The notes under the pieces are model-generated. The model was not told the origin of the DNA and did not search any database. It was given only the letters and a program-made list of their open reading frames with translations. Position numbers and translations under genes: made by a program. Source: Anaerolineales bacterium (GTDB lineage Bacteria > Chloroflexota > Anaerolineae > Anaerolineales > Villigracilaceae). From it: DNA of 58,741 nt. How positions within the stretch are numbered: the stretch's first letter is position 1; each line of letters opens with the position of its first letter. Of this stretch, positions 8,063 through 15,293 are shown piece by piece. The stretch spans positions 1 through 58,741 of the forward strand of contig JABFSL010000093.1 of assembly GCA_013140605.1 (NCBI GenBank). The letters are read 5' to 3'.

Positions 8063-8140
8063 AAGCAAAGACCTCCAAGTTTATAACTTGGAGGTCTTTT
8101 TTGGCTCCTGACCTAGGACTTGAACCTAGAATCCAGCGGT
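8063..8140. repeat. Attachment-site-like direct repeat, distal copy (tRNA-Asn 3' fragment plus terminator)
   Basis: These 78 bp match 8924-9002 closely. They contain the 3' half of tRNA-Asn (from the end of the anticodon stem through TGG/CCA, 8102-8140, minus sense) and the adjoining terminator. The stretch from GGAGGTC through the T-arm is identical in both copies. The 5' half of a tRNA is missing here. An integrase using the tRNA 3' end leaves exactly this arrangement: an intact tRNA at one end and a 3' fragment at the other. Confidence 0.75.
8067..8099. terminator. Rho-independent terminator after SH3-like lipoprotein
   Basis: A perfect 15-bp stem (8067-8081 with 8085-8099), loop TAT, followed by a T run to 8102. 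It ends the lipoprotein transcript. It is a variant copy of the tRNA-Asn terminator at 8928-8961, with paired base changes (A/T here for G/C there) that keep the stem. Confidence 0.9.
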
Positions 8141-8184
8141 GTTAGGCTTTAGTTCTATTGACCTACATTTTTAGTATTAACACT

Positions 8185-8460
8185 TTAGTAGATGGGATAA
8201 ACTTTATTTCGTTCAGGAATTTTTGGGCGATCAGGTAAATTCTCAAACCATGAATTGCAATCAATAACAACATCCCCATCACAATCTTCATAAGGACATA
8301 AGTGATAATCAGGATCAAGACCTTCGCTAATTGCAAATTTATATTCAAAGGAATTTTTTCGCATCTTTACTACACGATATTCACCTTTTTTATAACATCT
8401 TCCACAATGCATACACCAGCACCAAATACCTAAAGGTATTTCATTATTTATATCACTCAT
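8185..8460 (-). CDS. Small Cys-rich putative zinc-binding protein
   Basis: A 91-residue protein of unknown function. It has CWCMHCGRCY near the N-terminus and CPYEDCDGD in the middle, spaced like a zinc ribbon (CxxC plus CPxxxC). The longer frame reaches 8526, but ATG 8460 has GGGAG six bases upstream (AAAGGGAGTAAAA) and is preferred. It is the last of three AT-rich minus-strand genes enclosed by the tRNA-Asn direct repeats, so it is probably cargo of an integrated element. No close functional assignment can be made. Confidence 0.65.
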   Translation of the reverse strand: MSDINNEIPLGIWCWCMHCGRCYKKGEYRVVKMRKNSFEYKFAISEGLDPDYHLCPYEDCDGDVVIDCNSWFENLPDRPKIPERNKVYPIY

Positions 8461-8526
8461 TTTTACTCCCTTTTGTTTTTGACAACAAAAATTGCTGTAA
8501 GCAGAAAATGAAATTCTTCGAAACAA

Positions 8527-8772
8527 TCATTCCCTTGTATATTTTCTGTTTCGCCTACGTCGCGGCATAGCAGAGATAATAATCGCCAATATGATAAGGG
8601 GCCATAACTTAAGTCCGTTAGCTAGTTGAGTGCCAAATTGGCCCATCAAGACAAATACCGAAATCGTGTCAGGGTAGAAGATTTTCATGAAAATGAACAT
8701 GAAAATGGATACTCCAATGAACACTAATACGGTCATAAATAGATTACGAATCCAATCTTTTAGAAAAAGCAT
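8527..8772 (-). CDS. Small two-helix membrane protein
   Basis: An 81-residue protein with two hydrophobic helices (about 10-33 and 57-70) and a strongly basic tail, PRRRRNRKYTRE. By the positive-inside rule both termini are probably cytoplasmic. GGAGGG lies about 8 nt upstream of the ATG at 8772, a good ribosome binding site. It lies between two other small genes inside the putative tRNA-Asn element. No family is recognised. The three-gene layout could be a small defence or toxin module, but nothing in the sequence proves that. Confidence 0.6.
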   Translation of the reverse strand: MLFLKDWIRNLFMTVLVFIGVSIFMFIFMKIFYPDTISVFVLMGQFGTQLANGLKLWPLIILAIIISAMPRRRRNRKYTRE

Positions 8773-8795
8773 ACTTCAGCCCTCCATTATATAAA

Positions 8796-8945
8796 TCAAC
8801 GTTTTTTATTTTTATCAAAATCTGCCAAGGCTCTCGCCTGAGCAATTAATTTGCTCAAATCATCTGGTCTTAGTCTACGCGCTTGCAATAGCAATTCTTC
8901 TTCAAGAATTTTATCATCTTTACAAGCAAAGACCTCCGAGTTCAT
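8796..8945 (-). CDS. Short ORF beginning inside the tRNA-Asn terminator repeat
   Basis: A 49-codon frame from ATG 8945, in the loop of the tRNA-Asn terminator, to TGA at 8796. The product ends LLLQARRLRPDDLSKLIAQ and a Lys-rich tail, an amphipathic helical C-terminus like those of small regulators. It has the codon style of the two genes downstream and ends 24 bp before the next ATG. Because its first codons lie in the repeat, it is probably the surviving 3' end of a longer gene cut at the element boundary. It may also be expressed by readthrough from the tRNA. Function unknown. Confidence 0.4.
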   Translation of the reverse strand: MNSEVFACKDDKILEEELLLQARRLRPDDLSKLIAQARALADFDKNKKR

Positions 8946-9002
8946 GAACTCGGAGGTCTTTTTTGGCTCCTGACCTAGGACTTGAACCTAGAACCTAGCG
9001 GT
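8924..9002. repeat. Attachment-site-like direct repeat, tRNA-proximal copy
   Basis: Second copy of the 78-79 bp repeat described at 8063-8140. Here it overlaps the 3' half of the intact tRNA-Asn and its terminator. The region between the copies (8141-8923) is AT-rich compared with its surroundings and holds three small minus-strand ORFs. Confidence 0.75.
8928..8961 (-). terminator. Terminator of tRNA-Asn
   Basis: A perfect 16-bp stem (8928-8943 with 8946-8961) with a two-base loop, directly after the tRNA 3' end on the minus strand. Confidence 0.85.
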
Positions 9003-9039
9003 TAACAGCCGCTCGCTCTGCCAATTGAGCTAGTCAGGA
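8964..9039 (-). tRNA. tRNA-Asn (anticodon GTT)
   Basis: 76 nt with an encoded CCA end. The acceptor stem TCCTGAC (5') pairs with GTCAGGA (3'), with discriminator G. The D-arm contains AGCTCAATTGGCAGAGC. The anticodon loop CTGTTAA gives GTT, and the T-arm reads CTAGGTTCAAGTCCTAG. All stems form. A terminator follows. The 3' half is duplicated at 8102-8140, suggesting use as an integration site. Confidence 0.97.
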
Positions 9040-9093
9040 AAGCGACCGACATTATAAGGGTCAGGATGGGGAATGTCAAGGAGAGATATTTTA

Positions 9094-9216
9094 TGTCATT
9101 GCGAGGAGGGCACTTGATTTCCCCCGACGAAGCAATCCCCAGTCATTAGGAGACTGCTCACCGCACTGGCGTACGGCGCAAGTGTCGGCTAAGTACAAGA
9201 GCACCTCGCAGCGACA
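9094..9216. repeat. TGTCATTGCGAGG-type palindromic element, copy 1
   Basis: A 123-bp element with terminal inverted repeats TGTCATTGCGAGG (9094-9106) and CCTCGCAGCGACA (9204-9216), 11 of 13 positions paired. Internal CCCGACGAAGCAATCCCC and ATTAGGAGACTGCT are shared with the second copy at 57751-57847. It is noncoding and ends 4 bp before the glpX stop. Confidence 0.85.
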
Positions 9217-9220
9217 TTAT

Positions 9221-10213
9221 TTAATAATGGATCGAACTTAAATTATCCAGCTTATCGGTGCTGTGTGTGGCATGGATTCGGCGAATCGTACCGGTCAACC
9301 CGCGCACTACGAGGCTTTCCGTTTTTATATGATCGCCATAATAACGAACGCCTTGAAGAAGTTCGCCATCGGTAATCCCTGTTGTCGCGAAGAATACATC
9401 TTCAGACGAGACCAGATCGTTCATTGTTAATATTTTATTGAAGTCATAGCCTGCTTCACGGCCGCGTCTTAATTCATCTTCATCACGCGCGAATAATTTG
9501 CCTTGAATTTCTCCGCCCATGGCGCGCAACGCGCAGGCGGTGATCACACCTTCCGGTGTGCCGCCAATGCCGAACAAAACATCCACGCCTGAGTCAGGCT
9601 GGGCAGTCATCAACGCCGCGGCCACATCGCCATCAGGAATTTCCCTGATGCGCGCGCCAGCCCTGCGGATCTCGGCGATCATGTCATCGTGTCTCGGGCG
9701 GTCGAGGATGATCGTTGTCAGGTCTTCCACGGCCTTGCCTTTGGCTTTGGCAATGGCGTTCAGATTTTCAGTAATTGATTTCTCGATATTAATTTTCCCC
9801 TTGGCTTCCGGTCCCACCGCGATCTTGTTCATGTATAAAAATGGTCCGGGGTCGAACATCGTTCCGCGCGGAGCAACAGCAACCATCGCCAGCGAATTCG
9901 AGCGGCCAAATGCCAAAGGGCGGGTCCCGTCAATTGGGTCCACAGCAACATCCACGTCAGGTTCTGAACCGTTGCCTACCTTCTCTCCATTGAACAACAT
10001 CGGCGCCTTATCCTTCTCCCCTTCGCCGATGACGATGATCCCGTTCATGTCCACTGTGCTGAGGACTAAACGCATCGCATTGACTGCGGCCTGATCCGCC
10101 CCTTCTTTATCTCCGCGTCCCATAAAGCGACCTGCCAACATCGCGGCGGCCTCGGTAACACGCGCCAACTCAAGCGCAAGATTACGAGTAGGTGTTGCGC
10201 CAAGAACAGTCAT
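9221..10213 (-). CDS. glpX: Fructose-1,6-bisphosphatase class II (GlpX)
   Basis: A 330-residue cytosolic enzyme that hydrolyses fructose-1,6-bisphosphate to fructose-6-phosphate in gluconeogenesis; some homologues also act on sedoheptulose-1,7-bisphosphate. Visible family motifs are VIGEGEKDKAPMLFNGE, the metal-binding DVAVDPIDGTRPLA, LDRPRHD, and GGTPEGVITACALRAMGG. The length matches GlpX. The start at 10213 has GGAGG six bases upstream. It lies 12 bp after cdsA and may be cotranscribed with the pyrH-frr-uppS-cdsA genes. A palindromic repeat immediately follows its stop. Confidence 0.96.
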   Translation of the reverse strand: MTVLGATPTRNLALELARVTEAAAMLAGRFMGRGDKEGADQAAVNAMRLVLSTVDMNGIIVIGEGEKDKAPMLFNGEKVGNGSEPDVDVAVDPIDGTRPLAFGRSNSLAMVAVAPRGTMFDPGPFLYMNKIAVGPEAKGKINIEKSITENLNAIAKAKGKAVEDLTTIILDRPRHDDMIAEIRRAGARIREIPDGDVAAALMTAQPDSGVDVLFGIGGTPEGVITACALRAMGGEIQGKLFARDEDELRRGREAGYDFNKILTMNDLVSSEDVFFATTGITDGELLQGVRYYGDHIKTESLVVRGLTGTIRRIHATHSTDKLDNLSSIHY

Positions 10214-10225
10214 GTTGCCTCCGAT

Positions 10226-11038
10226 TTATAGTATGAACCAGGTGAGGAAATAAAAACCAATCACTGCACCCCACAGCCATGAGTCGATGCGGTCAAAAAA
10301 TCCGCCGTGACCGGGAATGATATCGCTCGAATCCTTGATGCCAGACTGGCGCTTGATCATGCTCTCGCCAAGGTCACCCAGTGTCGGCAATGCGCCGAGT
10401 AAAAGTCCCATGATCGCGCCCTGCCAAATGGTAATGTCACTGGTCAGGCTGCCAAAGGTCTTAAATACCCAGACATAAAAACCGCCCGTGACCATCCCAG
10501 TGAAGATACTTGCCGCATAACCTTCCCAGCTTTTCTTGGGGCTGAGGCGCGGCGCAATTTTATGTTTGCCATATGCCCTGCCGATGGAGTACGCACCCGA
10601 ATCCCCCGCCCAAACACAGAACATCACCAACATTAACCACCAGCCGCCTTCAGGCAGTTTTCGCAGTTCAAGAAGATACGAGCCGATCCAGCCGATATAG
10701 GTAATGCCGCCAATGGTAAGGGCAAAATCAAGCGCGGACTGGTCACGTCCGCGCTCATAAATGATGAGATGATATGCCATTGCCACGAGTATGCTTATTG
10801 CAAATGCGGGCTGCGCATATATGGGAAAAAACATGCGTGTGAAGGTTACCAACACCACGCCGCCCACAGTGATGTACATCTGCGGCTCAAGCTTCACCGC
10901 CCGAAAAAGATGCACATATTCCCATGCCGCGCCAACTAGAAATGTACCCATCAATAAATAATAAAAGATGCCGCCAAATATGATGGCGGGCACCCCAATT
11001 ACAGCAAGTCCTAGTGCAGTGATCAGTCTTCTACGCAT
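10226..11038 (-). CDS. cdsA: Phosphatidate cytidylyltransferase
   Basis: A 270-residue polytopic membrane enzyme that makes CDP-diacylglycerol from phosphatidic acid and CTP, the entry to phospholipid synthesis. The C-terminal CDS signature is present: SPKKSWEG, then LGDLGESMIKR, IKDSSDIIPGHGGFFDRIDS. About seven or eight hydrophobic helices precede and surround it. I place the start at ATG 11038, which overlaps the uppS stop by 8 nt (ATGCGTAG), rather than at 11131, which would lie deep inside uppS. This overlap implies translational coupling with uppS, the classic neighbour in bacteria. dxr, which often comes next, is absent. Confidence 0.94.
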   Translation of the reverse strand: MRRRLITALGLAVIGVPAIIFGGIFYYLLMGTFLVGAAWEYVHLFRAVKLEPQMYITVGGVVLVTFTRMFFPIYAQPAFAISILVAMAYHLIIYERGRDQSALDFALTIGGITYIGWIGSYLLELRKLPEGGWWLMLVMFCVWAGDSGAYSIGRAYGKHKIAPRLSPKKSWEGYAASIFTGMVTGGFYVWVFKTFGSLTSDITIWQGAIMGLLLGALPTLGDLGESMIKRQSGIKDSSDIIPGHGGFFDRIDSWLWGAVIGFYFLTWFIL

Positions 11039-11777
11039 TGGTTTCCTGTAATTCCCCCGAAGATACCTTTCCATAGCGTCTGTCACGATGTGCAAAAGAC
11101 TCCAACGCGCGGCGATATTCTTCCTTGTCAAAATCAGGCCAGAAGGTGGGCGTGATGTACCATTCTGAATAAGCGGCCTGCCAGATCAGGAAATTACTCA
11201 CGCGCAGTTCGCCCGAGGTGCGGATGATGAGATCAGGGTCTGGGACACCGACCGTATACAAATACTGGCCCACCAGATCATCGGTCACTTTTTCGGGGGG
11301 CACACCGTCTTTCATCATGCGCTGAATGGCTTGAACGATCTCATCGCGCCCGCCATAGTTGAAGGCGATATTGAGGATCAGACGGTTATTATTCTTTGTC
11401 ACTTCAATTGCATCCAGCACTTTTTGCTGGAGTTTCGGCGATAGTTGTTCCAACCGTCCGATATGGCGCAACTGCACACCTTCTTTGTGCAGTTCATTCA
11501 ATTCGCGGTCAATGACATCTTCGAGAATATACATCAGCCCTTTTACTTCCTCGGGCGGGCGCCCCCAATTCTCAGTGGAGAAGGCATAGATGGTGAGATA
11601 TTTAACCCCGAATTCAACACTTGCACGGATCACGCGGCGCAGGTTTTCAGTCCCCGCTTTGTGGCCAGCCAGACGCGGCAAGCCGCGCTGCAACGCCCAA
11701 CGTCCATTGCCATCCATGATCATGGCAACGTGTTGAGGGACTTTTTCAAGAGGAGTCGTAACAGGGGTTTCAGCCAT
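11031..11777 (-). CDS. uppS: Isoprenyl transferase (undecaprenyl diphosphate synthase family)
   Basis: A 248-residue cis-prenyltransferase that elongates farnesyl diphosphate with isopentenyl diphosphate to make the polyprenyl carrier for wall and surface polymers. The signature MIMDGNGRWA (catalytic Asp) and GHKAG lie near the N-terminus, STENWGRP is in the middle, and RTSGELRVSNFLIWQ plus FWPDF are near the C-terminus. Its product is the lipid substrate for the WecA/MraY-like and LCP proteins in this window, and its precursor would come from the mevalonate pathway whose early genes are also here. The ribosome binding site is weak. Confidence 0.96.
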   Translation of the reverse strand: MAETPVTTPLEKVPQHVAMIMDGNGRWALQRGLPRLAGHKAGTENLRRVIRASVEFGVKYLTIYAFSTENWGRPPEEVKGLMYILEDVIDRELNELHKEGVQLRHIGRLEQLSPKLQQKVLDAIEVTKNNNRLILNIAFNYGGRDEIVQAIQRMMKDGVPPEKVTDDLVGQYLYTVGVPDPDLIIRTSGELRVSNFLIWQAAYSEWYITPTFWPDFDKEEYRRALESFAHRDRRYGKVSSGELQETNA

Positions 11778-11825
11778 ATATTAAGTACTCTTTTGGATGC
11801 GAATGACCCAAAAAGTAAAAGGGAA

Positions 11826-12395
11826 TTAAACTTCCATGATCTCTTTTTCTTTGTTATAGCCGTGCTTCGCAACATCTTCAATATATTTATCGGTCAGTTT
11901 TTGAAGATCGTCTTCACCGCGTTTGAGATCGTCTTCTGTGATCATTTTTTCTTTTTCATAATCACGGATATCATTATGCAGGTCGCGGCGAATATTTCGG
12001 ATCGCCACACGAGCATCCTCGAGACGATGTCCCATTTGCTTGACCAGCTCGCGGCGGCGTTCCTCATCCAACGGAGGCAAATTCAAATGGATGACCTTTC
12101 CGTCAGAATTGGGATTCAGCCCAAGGTTTGAGGCGCGGATCGCCTTCTCGATATCCTTGATGGATGCGGCATCGAACGGTTTGATCATGATCGAGCGCGG
12201 TTCAGGCACGCTGATGGAGGCCAGCTGTAAAAGGTGAGTTGGCGTCCCGTAATAGTCCACCGACAATCGTTCCACCAAAGCGGGGCTGGCGCGTCCGGTC
12301 CGAATTCCAGCGAGATCATCCGACAGCGATTGGATCGCGCCGCGCATTCGAGATTCAGCATCTTTCAAAAGATCTTTAATTTCTTCGGTACTCAC
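11826..12395 (-). CDS. frr: Ribosome recycling factor
   Basis: A 189-residue factor that splits post-termination ribosomes together with EF-G. Typical features: RMRGAIQSLSDDLAGIRTGRASP at the N-terminus, the PEPRSIMIKPFD segment, SNLGLNPNSDG, LPPLDEERRRELVK and the C-terminal helical DDLQKLTDKYI. I place the start at GTG 12395 because GGAGGAAGATA directly precedes it; the frame to 12431 adds non-conserved residues. It is followed by uppS in the usual bacterial order. Confidence 0.95.
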   Translation of the reverse strand: MSTEEIKDLLKDAESRMRGAIQSLSDDLAGIRTGRASPALVERLSVDYYGTPTHLLQLASISVPEPRSIMIKPFDAASIKDIEKAIRASNLGLNPNSDGKVIHLNLPPLDEERRRELVKQMGHRLEDARVAIRNIRRDLHNDIRDYEKEKMITEDDLKRGEDDLQKLTDKYIEDVAKHGYNKEKEIMEV

Positions 12396-12674
12396 TATCT
12401 TCCTCCTACCGCTTGTTATATAAATTACCAAACCTGTCCAAAAAAATTACGGGATGAACATGATTTTGATTTGGCAATTTAGGCGGCACTGTGTGAAAAA
12501 TGATTACCATGCAAGGATACCTTAAAACAAGAATTTATGCTATGGGAGCACAAATAAGCGAGAGGAAATGTAAAAAATTGAGAGTCTCTCAGGCAAAATG
12601 TTGAAGGATTTTTTGGCGGTCATTCGCCTTTCTGACATTCACCACAAAAGACGAATGACCATGCCAAGTCAAGA
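12396..12674. other. 279-bp pyrH-frr intergenic region
   Basis: No gene is supported. An inverted repeat of 9 bp (GGTCATTCG at 12618-12626 and CGAATGACC at 12652-12660) with a 25-nt loop lies just after pyrH and may be a weak terminator or processing site. A short CTCTCAGGCAAAA string occurs on the plus strand near 12585-12598 but lacks the rest of a riboswitch. Such a long gap is unusual between pyrH and frr. Confidence 0.5.
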
Positions 12675-13394
<720 letters not shown>

Positions 13395-13437
13395 TCATGC
13401 CTCCAGATAAAATTTTTATGTTCTGCCATTATTAGAA

Positions 13438-13465
13438 AAAAAGCCAACCCGAAGGCTGGCTTTTT
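13438..13465 (-). terminator. Terminator of rpsB-tsf
   Basis: On the minus strand, a 12-bp stem (one G-U pair) closes a TTCG tetraloop flanked by C-G, the very stable UUCG type, and is followed by T5. It lies 8 bp after the tsf stop and 40 bp before pyrH, so rpsB-tsf is a separate transcript. Confidence 0.85.
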
Positions 13466-13472
13466 AAATTAC

Positions 13473-14075
13473 TTAATTCGTGCTTTCACCCAGCTCCCAT
13501 CGCTGGAAGCGGCGCACGATCACACTTTCGCCAATGGCGGCGATATTTTGCAAAATGAGCTTTTCAATGGTCAGTGATTCGTCGCGGATATAAGTCTGGC
13601 GCAAAAGACAAACTTCATCCTTGAACTTCTCGACGCGGCCTTCCACGATCTTTGCCATGACGGCTTCGGGTTTGCCTTCTTCAATCGCGCGCGCGCGGGC
13701 GATCTCAGCTTCGTGTTGGAGTTCCTCAGCGGGAATATCCTCCGCCTTCACATATTTGGGAGCGCTCGCGGCAATCTGCAACGCGATCTCATGCGCAAGA
13801 TGGCGGAATTGTTCAGCGCGGGCCACAAAGTCGGTCTCGCAATTGATCTCAACCATCACGCCCACACGGCCGCCGCCATGAGAGTACATTTCCACCGTGC
13901 CATTGGAAGCATCACGGTCCGCGCGTTTGGCGGCTGTGGCCATGCCTTTTTCGCGCAGCCAGTCGACAGCCTTTTGATAATCTCCATCCGCTTCCTGCAA
14001 AGCCTTGCGGCAATCCAGCATCGGTGCGCTGGTTGCGGCACGCAATTCTTTGATCATTTGAGTCGTTATTTCCAT
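13473..14075 (-). CDS. tsf: Elongation factor Ts (short form)
   Basis: A 200-residue nucleotide exchange factor for EF-Tu. The N-terminal UBA-like domain begins MIKELRAATSAPMLDCRKAL, close to the consensus RxxTGAGMMDCKKAL. VMVEINCETDFVAR marks the core domain. It is shorter than the E. coli protein, consistent with the single-core-domain form of Thermus and related bacteria. It follows rpsB by 32 bp. Confidence 0.96.
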   Translation of the reverse strand: MEITTQMIKELRAATSAPMLDCRKALQEADGDYQKAVDWLREKGMATAAKRADRDASNGTVEMYSHGGGRVGVMVEINCETDFVARAEQFRHLAHEIALQIAASAPKYVKAEDIPAEELQHEAEIARARAIEEGKPEAVMAKIVEGRVEKFKDEVCLLRQTYIRDESLTIEKLILQNIAAIGESVIVRRFQRWELGESTN

Positions 14076-14107
14076 TTCACTATCCTTAACCTTTTTGTTC
14101 TTATTGA

Positions 14108-15028
14108 CTATTCTGCTTTTGCGGCAGAATCAGCAGATTCGTCTTCTGCCTTCGCAACCGGTGCATCACTTACAACAGGAGCGTCTTCGACTTTACGGCT
14201 GACATTCAACTTTGCCAGAGTGGATTCGCCAAGCAGAATATCTTCAGTTTCATCCTGGTCAGCTTCGACAACAGGCTTGCGCGGACCACGAGTCTTCGGC
14301 TTGTCGTCAGATTTAACTTCTTCGGGCTGCCCATCTTCTTCCTTGCGTGAGGCTTTGCCTTCAAGCACTGCGTCAGCCACTTTGGCAACCAGCAGTTTGA
14401 TGGCGCGAATCGCATCATCATTGGAAGGGATTACGTAATCAACATTCTGAGGATTGCAATTGGTATCGACCATCGCAACGATCGGAATCTGAAGCAGGTT
14501 TGCTTCACGCACTGCGGCTTCTTCGCGGCCGACATCGATAATGAAAAGAAGGTCGGGGCGGCGCTTCATAATGCGGGAACCAGACAAACGAGTTGTCAGG
14601 CGCAGGATCTCGCGTTCGATGAGCAGGCCTTCCTTTTTAGTCAGGCGGCTGATCTCACCACTATCGCGCAGTTTCTCAAGGCGTTCCAATTCCTGAATAC
14701 GCTTGTACATGGTAGCCCAGTTCGTGAGCATACCACCCATCCAGCGCTCGGTGACGTATGGCATGCCGCAGCGGGCGGCTTCTTCAGCCACTGTCTCTTG
14801 CGCCTGGCGTTTGGTACCAACGAACAAAACTGTACCACCATTCGCAACAGCATCGCGAATCGTGTTATAGCCCTGATTCAGCAACTTGACAGTTTGCTGC
14901 AGGTCAATAATATGAATACCGTTACGCTCGGTGAAGATGTACGGTTTCATGCGGGGGTCCCACTTGTTCGTGCGATGTCCGAAGTGGACGCCGCTCTCAA
15001 GCAGGGCCTTCATAGAAATGACGGCCAT
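14108..15028 (-). CDS. rpsB: 30S ribosomal protein S2 with extended C-terminal tail
   Basis: A 306-residue S2 protein. Core features are LLESGVHFGHRTNKWDPRMKPYI, VLFVGTKRQAQ, ERWMGGMLTNW and the ending region VDTNCNPQNVDYVIPSNDDA. After about residue 228 comes a roughly 75-residue tail rich in Glu, Asp, Lys, Ala and Val that is not part of the S2 fold. Standard S2 proteins are about 230-260 residues. The tail is probably disordered. AAGGAG lies about 8 nt before the ATG. An extended -10 promoter is about 145 bp upstream. Confidence 0.97.
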   Translation of the reverse strand: MAVISMKALLESGVHFGHRTNKWDPRMKPYIFTERNGIHIIDLQQTVKLLNQGYNTIRDAVANGGTVLFVGTKRQAQETVAEEAARCGMPYVTERWMGGMLTNWATMYKRIQELERLEKLRDSGEISRLTKKEGLLIEREILRLTTRLSGSRIMKRRPDLLFIIDVGREEAAVREANLLQIPIVAMVDTNCNPQNVDYVIPSNDDAIRAIKLLVAKVADAVLEGKASRKEEDGQPEEVKSDDKPKTRGPRKPVVEADQDETEDILLGESTLAKLNVSRKVEDAPVVSDAPVAKAEDESADSAAKAE

Positions 15029-15173
15029 TATGTATTACTCCTTAACTTTTGCCGTTCATCAACGCGCAGTTCAAAACTGGCGCAGAACGGAATGAGTTTA
15101 GCGGGGATTTAGACCCGCTCAGGGACGCTTATTGCCCGTCCCAGGCAAAGTGTGCTTTTTTCAAAGCGGCGGG

Positions 15174-15182
15174 ATTATACCA
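15174..15182 (-). promoter_or_regulatory. Extended -10 promoter for rpsB-tsf
   Basis: TGG-TATAAT on the minus strand is a consensus extended -10. Transcription would give a leader of about 140 nt before rpsB. The leader contains GTTCTGCGCCAG and CTGGCGC-type complementary segments; an autoregulatory S2 leader is possible but not shown. Confidence 0.6.
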
Positions 15183-15260
15183 TAGGAATCGGGGATAAAA
15201 TTTGCGCTTCTTTTCAACCCGAAACCTGCTTGCAAAAACTAAAGATGTTTCCTCCCCGAC

Positions 15261-15287
15261 AAAAAAGCCCCGGAGATTTCCGGGGCT
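15261..15287 (-). terminator. Terminator of dnaA
   Basis: A perfect 9-bp GC-rich stem AGCCCCGGA/TCCGGGGCT (15266-15287) with a 4-nt loop, followed on the minus strand by T6. It lies 6 bp after the dnaA stop. Confidence 0.92.
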
Positions 15288-15293
15288 GATGGT

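Noticed and set aside
8105-8184. Second functional tRNA gene at 8105
   Set aside because: Only the 3' half matches; the 5' acceptor strand is absent, so no complete cloverleaf forms.
9519-10094. 191-residue plus-strand ORF opposite glpX
   Set aside because: Antisense shadow of a well-conserved gene with no start signal.
12570-12600. Glycine-riboswitch-like string CTCTCAGGCAAAA
   Set aside because: Only one short block matches; the other conserved blocks and a suitable downstream gene on the plus strand are missing.
13713-14438. 241-residue plus-strand ORF opposite tsf/rpsB
   Set aside because: Antisense shadow; low-complexity Ser/Ala sequence results from the rpsB tail.
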